From Bacteroidales bacterium (lineage in GTDB: Bacteria > Bacteroidota > Bacteroidia > Bacteroidales > F082), in NCBI GenBank assembly GCA_015709215.1, contig JACCQN010000033.1, forward strand, positions 1 to 37,225: a DNA stretch of 37,225 nucleotides. Direction: 5' to 3'. Positions 8,658 through 14,697 of the stretch are shown piece after piece. The notes beneath the pieces are model-generated. The model was given only the letters and a program-made list of their open reading frames with translations. It did not search any database and was not told where the DNA came from. Position numbers and translations under genes: made by a program. Within the stretch, counting starts at the first letter, position 1, and every line of letters begins with the position of its first letter.

Positions 8658-9428
8658 TTATAAACCTTCCAACTGCTTATCAATGCTAAGCATAAACAAA
8701 GCCAGATCGTACTTTACCGGATCAGACGCATCAAACAGAAGCAACTGAGCAGTAAGCTCATCTGCAGCTCTATTGTCATCTTGTTTTCTTTGTAATAATC
8801 CTAACCTGCGTGCTGCATTTCCCGTATGAAGATCGAGTGGGCAAATCAGCGCTTTAGTTGGAATATTTTTCCATAACCCAAAATCAATCCCGGATTCATC
8901 CTGCCTTACCATCCATCTTAAAAACATATTAATACGTTTAGCAGAAGCACCCTTTTCGGGATTGGCTAAATGTTTTTCGGTGCGCTTTTCGTGTGGATAA
9001 CTTAACAGTATATTTCTGACGAATACGATAGCATCCCAGATATTTCCCTGTGCAAAGCCACTTGAAAAAGCCTGTTCAAGCCCCCCTTGATTTTTGTAAA
9101 TCATTGCCAGAGCATAAGTAAGTGCATGACAATCAATTCCTTTAAAGGTTCGGTATTGAAATTGTTCCAAACGGCTAAAATCTCTGGCTTCGGCCTGCAT
9201 CAGAAATTGAAAGGGAGCATTATCCATTAATTGCATCAAAAATCCGGCTCTTTCTATTATTTGCCGCCGCATTCCCCATGACAAAATAGCTGTGAGAAAT
9301 CCGGCTATTTCAATATCTTCTTTTTTGCTGAACCGGTGTGGTATGCAGATCGGATCATCAGCAACAAAGATTTGATCTTTAGTAATTTGTGCTAGTTTTG
9401 AGTCGAGCAGGGCTTTAATATCAATCAT
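8658..9428 (-). CDS. TIGR02757 (DUF2400) family protein
   Basis: Conserved family of about 250 residues found in Bacteroidota and others, function not established. The hallmark is seen near the N-terminus: DPICIPHRFSKKEDIEIAGF, then LTAILSWGMRRQI. Further along come conserved W/R/H rich segments (KRINMFLRWMVRQDESGIDFGLW, PLDLHTGNAARRLGLL, partly quoted). Helical throughout, no signal peptide. The open frame could begin at 9458, but the -7 box TATCTTTG lies inside that extension, so I chose the ATG at 9428 (MIDIKALL), giving 256 residues. It stands alone, just downstream of the terminator of the oxidoreductase operon, and converges with the lipoprotein genes. Confidence 0.88.
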   Translation of the reverse strand: MIDIKALLDSKLAQITKDQIFVADDPICIPHRFSKKEDIEIAGFLTAILSWGMRRQIIERAGFLMQLMDNAPFQFLMQAEARDFSRLEQFQYRTFKGIDCHALTYALAMIYKNQGGLEQAFSSGFAQGNIWDAIVFVRNILLSYPHEKRTEKHLANPEKGASAKRINMFLRWMVRQDESGIDFGLWKNIPTKALICPLDLHTGNAARRLGLLQRKQDDNRAADELTAQLLLFDASDPVKYDLALFMLSIDKQLEGL

Positions 9429-9433
9429 TAATA

Positions 9434-9441
9434 CAAAGATA
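9434..9441 (-). promoter_or_regulatory. -7 box of the TIGR02757 gene
   Basis: On the minus strand the box reads TATCTTTG, an exact match, ending 5 bases before the ATG at 9428. This implies a very short leader and decides the start codon against the longer open frame. The upstream terminator T-run lies where a -33 element would be expected. Confidence 0.5.
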
Positions 9442-9456
9442 ATTTTTAGCTGTAAC

Positions 9457-9484
9457 AAAAAAGCCTTCCCGATAAAAGGAAGGC
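9457..9484 (-). terminator. Intrinsic terminator of the 2-oxoacid oxidoreductase operon
   Basis: On the minus strand: GCCTTCC, 8-base loop, GGAAGGC, then six T. Stem at 9463-9469 and 9478-9484, T-run at 9457-9462. Lies 24 bases after the gamma-subunit stop codon. Confidence 0.85.
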
Positions 9485-9508
9485 TCTGGTTTTGATTTTT
9501 GGTTACAA

Positions 9509-10063
9509 CTACTGTAATTCCTGAACAGCAATCACATTTTTAAGCCCCATATTAATTGCATCTTCATTGAGCGGAATGAGCTTGTGATACCGTTCGGGCA
9601 AGGATTTTTTCAGGCCCCGAATTACGTTCTCCATCTTAACGACAGGCTTTATTTTGAGGTAAGCACCAAGTACTACCATGTTAAATATTTTGGTATTTCC
9701 CATTTCAGCAGCCAGGCGTGCACCTTCAATTTGATATATATTGATATCCTTTCTTTCGGGGTGACGAGTAATGCCGTTGGGATCATAAAGCAAAATGCCT
9801 CCGGGTCTTACACCCGATTCGAATTTATCCATCGATTGCTGGTTTAGGATAATGGCAGAGTCGAAAATAGTTAAAATTGGTGAGCTGATCCGTTCGTCGC
9901 TTACAATAACGGTTACGTTTGCAGTACCACCACGCATTTCAGGGCCATAAGAGGGCATCCAGCTTACTTCCTGATCTTGCATAATACCGCTGTAAGCAAG
10001 TATCTTACCCATCGAGAGCACACCTTGTCCGCCAAATCCAGCTATAATTAATTCTTCAGTCAT
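9509..10063 (-). CDS. 2-oxoacid:ferredoxin oxidoreductase, gamma subunit
   Basis: Gamma-type (POR_N-gamma) subunit of a ferredoxin-dependent 2-oxoacid oxidoreductase, which oxidatively decarboxylates a 2-oxoacid to acyl-CoA. 184 residues, normal length. Starts with IIAGFGGQGVLSMGKILAYSG (partly quoted, about 6-25), followed by the family block SYGPEMRGGTANVTVIVSD at about 38-56. It is the last gene of a four-gene operon (ferredoxin, alpha, beta, gamma) and follows beta by 25 bases; an intrinsic terminator follows. Subunit identity is clear; the substrate class is inferred from the VorB-like alpha subunit. Confidence 0.93.
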   Translation of the reverse strand: MTEELIIAGFGGQGVLSMGKILAYSGIMQDQEVSWMPSYGPEMRGGTANVTVIVSDERISSPILTIFDSAIILNQQSMDKFESGVRPGGILLYDPNGITRHPERKDINIYQIEGARLAAEMGNTKIFNMVVLGAYLKIKPVVKMENVIRGLKKSLPERYHKLIPLNEDAINMGLKNVIAVQELQ

Positions 10064-10088
10064 TGTTTTGGTTTTTTAATTCAACATC

Positions 10089-10874
10089 TTAAAGTAACTG
10101 ACCGTCAACTTTGATATCGCCGAGCGGGTAGAAAGGAAACATATTCTCCTCCATCCAAACATTGGAATCGCGAGGTGTCATTTTCCATCCGGAATTGCAA
10201 TTGGAAACTATTTCAACGAAGGAAACGCCAGGCTTCCCGTCGCGTTGATTTTCGAATGCCTTTTTAATCGCTTTTTTTGCTTTTCTTACGTTTCTGGGAG
10301 TATGAACAGACTGACGTGTTACAAAATAAGTTCCAGGAAGCTGAGCAACTAATTCGGTGGCTTTTAAGGGATTTCCCATCGTTTGTACATCTCTTCCATA
10401 GGGAGAAGTGGACGATTTCATGCCGGGAAGCGTTGTAGGGGCCATCTGTCCCCCGGTCATTCCATAGATGCCGTTATTTATAAAGATAATTACAATGTTT
10501 TCGCCTCGGTTGCAAGCATGAATGGTTTCGTTGGTGCCAATAGCTGCCAAGTCACCGTCTCCCTGATAGGTGAAAACGATTTTTTCGGGCCATACTCTTT
10601 TAATACCTGTTGCCACTGCCGGAGCACGTCCGTGTGCAGCTTGTTGCATATCAATATTCATAAATTCATATGCAAGTACCGAGCATCCAACAGGAGCCAC
10701 GCCAATGGTTTGTTCTTCCAGCCCCAGCTCTTCAATCACTTCCATCGTGATACGATGAGCAGTACCATGGCCGCAGCCCGGACAATAGCTCAGCACTTTG
10801 TCCGTCATAAGTTTTGTTTTGGTATAAACCAGATTTTCGGGTTTAATGATTTCTTCCAATGTTATTTCAGCCAT
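10089..10874 (-). CDS. 2-oxoacid:ferredoxin oxidoreductase, beta (TPP-binding) subunit
   Basis: Thiamine-diphosphate-binding catalytic subunit. 261 residues. Seen: CPGCGHG at 31-37; Cys64 (APVGCS) and Cys226 (SNCNSGW), which with Cys31 and Cys34 match the four-Cys set for the proximal [4Fe-4S] cluster of this family; and the TPP/Mg motif GDGDLAAIG at 105-113 followed about 20 residues on by NNGIYGMTGGQ. Four bases separate it from the end of the alpha gene, so expression is coupled. Works with the alpha, gamma and ferredoxin subunits encoded alongside. Kor (2-oxoglutarate) or Vor (branched-chain) specificity cannot be decided from this subunit alone. Confidence 0.94.
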   Translation of the reverse strand: MAEITLEEIIKPENLVYTKTKLMTDKVLSYCPGCGHGTAHRITMEVIEELGLEEQTIGVAPVGCSVLAYEFMNIDMQQAAHGRAPAVATGIKRVWPEKIVFTYQGDGDLAAIGTNETIHACNRGENIVIIFINNGIYGMTGGQMAPTTLPGMKSSTSPYGRDVQTMGNPLKATELVAQLPGTYFVTRQSVHTPRNVRKAKKAIKKAFENQRDGKPGVSFVEIVSNCNSGWKMTPRDSNVWMEENMFPFYPLGDIKVDGQLL

Positions 10875-10878
10875 GGTC

Positions 10879-11964
10879 TTAACCTCCTATTATTTTTTGT
10901 TCAAGCGCTTCGAGTACTTCTTCTGGCGTGTGTACAACGCCTCCAAAACGTCCAAAATGTTCTACTTTGGAGCATCCTTTTACAGCTAAACGAACATCCT
11001 CAACCATTTGTCCGGCGCTCATTTCAACGGCCAGGAAGCCTTTTATGCCTTTGCCACACATTTCGAACATTTTAACGGAGGGGAAGGGAAACAGCGTGAT
11101 CAAACGGAATAAGCCTGCTTTGATACCTTTTGCTCGAGCAAGTTTAACAGCTTTTTGAGCAATACGTGCACTCGAACCATATGCAACAAAGATATATTCA
11201 GCGTCATCGCAGTCGATAAGTTCGTAACGAACTTCTTTTTCGGTAATTTCTTTGTATTTGGCTTGAAGCTTTTGGTTGTGCTTCTCCATTTTGTGACTAT
11301 CCAAATCCAATGAAGTGATAATTCTTCGCTCTGTGCCCGATTTTTTACCTGTCGTAGCCCACGGATATCTTTCAATGATTTCGTCGTTAGTAAGTCGTGG
11401 AATTGGATCAAAAAGATCAACCTTTTCCATCATCTGACCAATTACGCCATCACTAAGAATCAGCACGGGTATGCGATATTTAAAGGCCAGATCAAATCCA
11501 TCCTTTACAAAATCAGCCATTTCCTGTACTGAAGCAGGTGCCAGCACAATCTGATGATAATCTCCATGACCGCCACCTTTGGTACTTTGAAAATAATCTG
11601 CTTGCGAAGGTTGAATGGTTCCAAGACCTGGGCCGCCGCGAACCACATTGGCGTATAAACAGGGTAATTCGGCTCCTGAGATATAGGAAATGCCTTCTTG
11701 TTTAAGGCTGATGCCGGGACTTGATGATGAAGTCATTACTTTTTTTCCTGCACCGGCGGCTCCATATACCATGTTGATGGCAGCTATTTCGCTTTCGGCC
11801 TGTAACACAACCATTCCGGTTCTGTCGAAAGGTTTTTCGGCCATGAGGTATTCTATAACCTCAGATTGAGGGGTTATCGGGTATCCAAAATAGGCATCGG
11901 CTCCAGCTCTGATGGCGGCTTCTGCCAGGGCTTCGTTCCCCTTCATGAGTTTTAATTCGCTCAT
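10879..11964 (-). CDS. vorB: 2-oxoacid:ferredoxin oxidoreductase, alpha subunit (VorB-like)
   Basis: Alpha subunit with the pyrimidine-binding and transketolase C-terminal-like domains. 361 residues. The start MSELKLMKGNEALAEAAIRA and GYPITPQSEVIEYL at about 22-35 are characteristic, as is TSSSSPGISLKQEGISY near 75-92 and GGPGLGTIQPSQADYF near 110-125. This pattern matches the family annotated as 3-methyl-2-oxobutanoate (2-ketoisovalerate) ferredoxin reductase VorB in anaerobes; I recall this family from PRK07119-like proteins. Product would be a branched-chain acyl-CoA plus reduced ferredoxin and CO2. The substrate assignment is by family resemblance and remains uncertain against 2-oxoglutarate. 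Second gene of the operon, 36 bases after the ferredoxin gene. Confidence 0.92.
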   Translation of the reverse strand: MSELKLMKGNEALAEAAIRAGADAYFGYPITPQSEVIEYLMAEKPFDRTGMVVLQAESEIAAINMVYGAAGAGKKVMTSSSSPGISLKQEGISYISGAELPCLYANVVRGGPGLGTIQPSQADYFQSTKGGGHGDYHQIVLAPASVQEMADFVKDGFDLAFKYRIPVLILSDGVIGQMMEKVDLFDPIPRLTNDEIIERYPWATTGKKSGTERRIITSLDLDSHKMEKHNQKLQAKYKEITEKEVRYELIDCDDAEYIFVAYGSSARIAQKAVKLARAKGIKAGLFRLITLFPFPSVKMFEMCGKGIKGFLAVEMSAGQMVEDVRLAVKGCSKVEHFGRFGGVVHTPEEVLEALEQKIIGG

Positions 11965-12000
11965 TATAATAATATTTTTTAATTGTTTGACATTGATAGG

Positions 12001-12225
12001 TTAAACTTTAACCTTATACACCGTTATCACACCGTCGGGACAGACGATGGCACAGTTTACACAGCCGGTACACGCCTCATGGTCTGCCATGTAGGCATAG
12101 TGATATCCTTTGCCGTTTACTTCTTTAGCCAGTGCGATAACGTCGGTAGGGCAGGCCGGAATACAAACTTCACAGCCTTTACATTTCTCAACGTCAACAA
12201 CAATGGCTCCTCTGACTTTTGCCAT
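12001..12225 (-). CDS. 2-oxoacid:ferredoxin oxidoreductase, delta subunit (2[4Fe-4S] ferredoxin)
   Basis: Small electron-transfer subunit, 74 residues. Two full cluster motifs: Cys15, 18, 21 and 25-Pro, and Cys52, 55, 58 and 62-Pro, i.e. CxxCxxCxxxCP twice. It carries electrons from the TPP site to free ferredoxin. First gene of the operon; the start ATG at 12225 gives MAKVRGAIVVD, typical for this subunit. The order delta-alpha-beta-gamma is that of four-subunit Kor/Vor enzymes. A candidate promoter lies about 40-70 bases upstream. Confidence 0.95.
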   Translation of the reverse strand: MAKVRGAIVVDVEKCKGCEVCIPACPTDVIALAKEVNGKGYHYAYMADHEACTGCVNCAIVCPDGVITVYKVKV

Positions 12226-12261
12226 ATTAATTTTATTTAAAAGTTATTGCTTTCGATTGCA

Positions 12262-12294
12262 CGAAATTACAGTTTTTAGTGCTATTTTCGACAA
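12262..12294 (-). promoter_or_regulatory. Candidate promoter of the oxidoreductase operon
   Basis: Minus strand: TTGT (12291-12294), 21-base spacer, TAATTTCG (12262-12269), seven of eight bases of TAnnTTTG. Correct distance, imperfect box. Confidence 0.4.
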
Positions 12295-12402
12295 TTACAA
12301 CCCTGTTAAATGCCTCATTACGGCTAATTTATAACCAGTTTAAATAGTGTTTTTATTTGGTCTGTGTAAGTTCCAATTTTCTAACATATTTGTTTTATAA
12401 AA

Positions 12403-12425
12403 ATTATGCAACAGGCTTTCATAAT
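12403..12425 (-). terminator. Weak AT-rich hairpin after the aminotransferase gene
   Basis: ATTATG (minus strand, from 12425) pairs with CATAAT (to 12403), 11-base loop, followed by TTTTTAT. The stem touches the stop codon. Only six weak base pairs, so tentative. Confidence 0.3.
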
Positions 12426-13744
12426 TAATTTACTGGATGATCTTTATGAAATTGCCTGAGTCTGTCTTCCAGATCGGGCATCTGATCCATGCTGATGAGT
12501 GAAGTGCAGGCTCTTATGCCTTCATGACGTTCGCTGCCGGTAATATCCAATGAGATGGCTGAAATACCATAGTAAATCATTTCTTCCAGTAAATCGATAC
12601 CACTGAAACCAGGATAGGCATAAGTGAAATAAAATCCGTCTGCAATGGGTTGATCTTCATCTTTATCATAAACAATATTGAAGCCATTTTCGAGGAATAA
12701 CCGTTTCATTATTGCAGCTTTTTGTCCGTAAATTTTTACTTCTTCCACAAAGTTGAATTGACCGTTGTTGGCAGCTTTTAACATTGCAGCCAAAGCATAC
12801 TGTGCTGAATGCGAAGTACCAGAACTCAATGGATACAAGGTTCCAAAAACCATAGTGTGCCCAAAAAGATCATTATCATAATATTTTTTCAAATCAGTGA
12901 AACGTCGGTTGAACAGCTTATCCGAGATCACCATCATACCAATCCGTTCGCCGGCATAGCTGAAAGCTTTTGAACTGGAAATGAAAAGTATAAAATTGTC
13001 TGTATAATTGGCTACTGAAGGTTGATAGGGAGCTTGGCCAGGTTTGCTGAAATCTTTCCTGAAATCCATGCCAAAATAGGCCAGATCTTCCATAATAATT
13101 ACATCATATTTATTGGCAAGCTCGCCGATAATTTGTAGTTCTTTTTCTGTGAAACAAATCCATGAAGGATTGTTTGGATTTGAATACAATACCGAATGAA
13201 TATGTCCTTTGCTGAAATAACTTTCTAGTTTCTCGCGCAATTTATCACCACGGAAATTGTACACATCAAAAGTTTCCATTTTGAGGTTCAACACTTTGTG
13301 CTGCTGCTTATGAACCGGAAATCCCGGGTCGATAAAAAGAGTTGTATCTCTTTCTTTGTGCAGGCGGCTTAAGGTTAAAAATGCGGCAAAGCTTCCTTGC
13401 ATAGATCCAACTGTTGGAAGACAACCGCCGGGATCTACGGCAATGTTCATGAAGTTCTTAACGAAGTTAGAAATTTCTTCCTTTAATTGTGGAATTCCCT
13501 GTATGTCAGGGTATATGGCTGCAACTCCGCTTTGGAGCGCTTCAACTTGCGCCCCAGTGCCTATTTTTGAAGGAAGTAATCCGGGTATGCCCATTTCCAT
13601 CCGAATAAACTTGATACCACTCGCTTTTTCGATTGTGTCAACAAGTTTTTTGATTTCTCTGATAGAGGCAGTCCCAATTTTTTCGAGACCGCTTTCTTTG
13701 ATTTTGGCGTTTACTATTTCTGCCGGAATAGGTGTATGCTGCAT
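12425..13744 (-). CDS. Class I/II PLP-dependent aminotransferase
   Basis: Fold-type I aminotransferase, 439 residues, cytoplasmic. Visible: YPDIQGIPQLKEEI at about 78-91; SNPNNPSWICFTEKEL at about 188-203 (the Asn of the NPNNP motif contacts PLP); Asp220 in MEDLAYFGM (pairs with the pyridine nitrogen); Schiff-base Lys259 in SSSKAFSYAGERIG with the phosphate-binding Arg267. A late block ITGSERHEGIRAC probably holds the substrate-carboxylate Arg. Donor and product cannot be read from sequence; its position between a Vor-type oxidoreductase and an acyl-CoA synthetase suggests it makes 2-oxoacids for fermentation. It is transcribed alone from a promoter about 120 bases upstream, behind an unusual structured leader. 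An alternative biosynthetic role is possible. Confidence 0.9.
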   Translation of the reverse strand: MQHTPIPAEIVNAKIKESGLEKIGTASIREIKKLVDTIEKASGIKFIRMEMGIPGLLPSKIGTGAQVEALQSGVAAIYPDIQGIPQLKEEISNFVKNFMNIAVDPGGCLPTVGSMQGSFAAFLTLSRLHKERDTTLFIDPGFPVHKQQHKVLNLKMETFDVYNFRGDKLREKLESYFSKGHIHSVLYSNPNNPSWICFTEKELQIIGELANKYDVIIMEDLAYFGMDFRKDFSKPGQAPYQPSVANYTDNFILFISSSKAFSYAGERIGMMVISDKLFNRRFTDLKKYYDNDLFGHTMVFGTLYPLSSGTSHSAQYALAAMLKAANNGQFNFVEEVKIYGQKAAIMKRLFLENGFNIVYDKDEDQPIADGFYFTYAYPGFSGIDLLEEMIYYGISAISLDITGSERHEGIRACTSLISMDQMPDLEDRLRQFHKDHPVN

Positions 13745-13858
13745 AATATTTTAATTTAAAAATTGCTAACATTATCACCGGAGTTTTGGCTTGCTGAGAT
13801 GCAGTGATTTATGCGGAATTTTCATACAGAACAAGCGCTCCGGGGCTTGCTAATGTGC
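13745..13858 (-). promoter_or_regulatory. Structured mRNA leader of the aminotransferase, with two exclusive hairpins and a short reading frame
   Basis: Reading the minus strand from the predicted start near 13858: AGCAAGC (13851-13845), CCGGAG (13843-13838), GCTTGTT (13836-13830), AGCAAGC again (13795-13789), CTCCGG (13783-13778). GCTTGTT can pair with the first AGCAAGC (8-base loop) or with the second; the second choice is enclosed by a perfect CCGGAG/CTCCGG stem. Both choices use one G-U pair. A 16-codon frame (ATG 13825 to TGA 13775; MKIPHKSLHLSKPKLR) covers the loop and right arms of the larger structure. I know no riboswitch family with this layout; function is inference. Confidence 0.4.
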
Positions 13859-13864
13859 CACTGT

Positions 13865-13897
13865 CAAAGATAAACCTTTTATCTAAAACTCTTGCAA
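13865..13897 (-). promoter_or_regulatory. Candidate promoter of the aminotransferase gene
   Basis: Minus strand: TTGC (13894-13897), 21-base spacer, TATCTTTG (13865-13872), an exact -7 match. It implies a leader of about 115 bases. Confidence 0.55.
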
Positions 13898-14006
13898 TGG
13901 TTTGCGATTTAAGCCTTATTTATAATCGTTTTAGAAAAAGCAGATTTGAAGTGATGAGTAAGTTTTCTAATGATGAGGCATAAAGGAGATGATGAGCATC
14001 TTCAGT

Positions 14007-14690
14007 TTATTTCTGCGTTGCCAAACTCAGGATCAAACCTAGGGCAATGCCCAAACTGGCTGCAAATAGCACTTGAAAATTTACTGGCAATAAAAAAGTG
14101 ATGGTATGGGCTGGAATCCAGAAGAAAGGGATGGTTTTTTTGAAAACAAAATTCCATTGAATTTTCCAGTCAAGATGTGTGAAAATGCGACCCATAGCAA
14201 TTGGTCTTAAAAGTCCTTGGAGTGTGCCTCCTGTTTCAAGAATATGGATGTCAGTGATTTTATGAATGGTCATCATCACAGGCGCAAAAGTCAGATTCAT
14301 AGTTGTACTGATGCTAAAAGCTGTGAACAAGGCCATTATGCTCAATCCGCCTGATAATGATGTGGTAGCTTCCGGCCACCCAAAGTAGCTTAGTAACTGG
14401 GGTGTTCCAGCGGCATAAATCACAAAAGCCATTTTAATGGTAATGCCTAAAAATCCCCACACTACTGCTCTGGGGACTATTCCAAAACCTTTTCGGTTGT
14501 ATTTGCCGGTTTTTATGCGTAAAGCCAAGCATTCACCGAAGGTAGAAAGTATAGCAAATTTTACAAAACTCATCAGAATACCATGTTCCAGATTAAGTTT
14601 TTCGTAGGTTGAAGCTAAACCGGGTAGCCATACAAAAGCTGCACCAAGGATTAGAATGATCAGGATGACAATCCAATCGTTTCGTTTCAT
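14007..14690 (-). CDS. Small polytopic membrane protein, possibly Mpv17/PMP22-like
   Basis: 227 residues from the chosen ATG at 14690 (MKRNDWIVILIILILG); the open frame extends to 14732 but that would overlap the upstream gene, whereas 14690 lies 7 bases after its stop codon. About five hydrophobic segments: about 7-20, 35-50, 70-95, 110-135 and 190-225. The C-terminal part, WKIQWNFVFKKTIPFFWIP followed by LLPVNFQVLFAASLG, resembles the Mpv17/PMP22 signature (W-x-x-x-P ... NF-x-x-x-P-x-x-x-R), though weakly. Function unknown. Tight spacing places it in one transcript with the ADP-forming acyl-CoA synthetase, hinting at a membrane role linked to that pathway, such as acid export; that link is inference. 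Confidence 0.72.
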   Translation of the reverse strand: MKRNDWIVILIILILGAAFVWLPGLASTYEKLNLEHGILMSFVKFAILSTFGECLALRIKTGKYNRKGFGIVPRAVVWGFLGITIKMAFVIYAAGTPQLLSYFGWPEATTSLSGGLSIMALFTAFSISTTMNLTFAPVMMTIHKITDIHILETGGTLQGLLRPIAMGRIFTHLDWKIQWNFVFKKTIPFFWIPAHTITFLLPVNFQVLFAASLGIALGLILSLATQK

Positions 14691-14697
14691 TTTTCTG

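Noticed and set aside
10383-11075. 230-codon open frame on the plus strand opposite the oxidoreductase beta and alpha genes
   Set aside because: It is antisense to two well-recognised subunits with intact motifs, and its translation (Cys, His and Phe rich) shows no domain.
13356-13754. 132-codon plus-strand frame opposite the aminotransferase
   Set aside because: Shadow of the aminotransferase gene; no recognisable protein features.
13745-13860. TPP riboswitch suggested by a CTGAGA string
   Set aside because: The string lies on the strand opposite to the gene and the other TPP-aptamer elements are missing.
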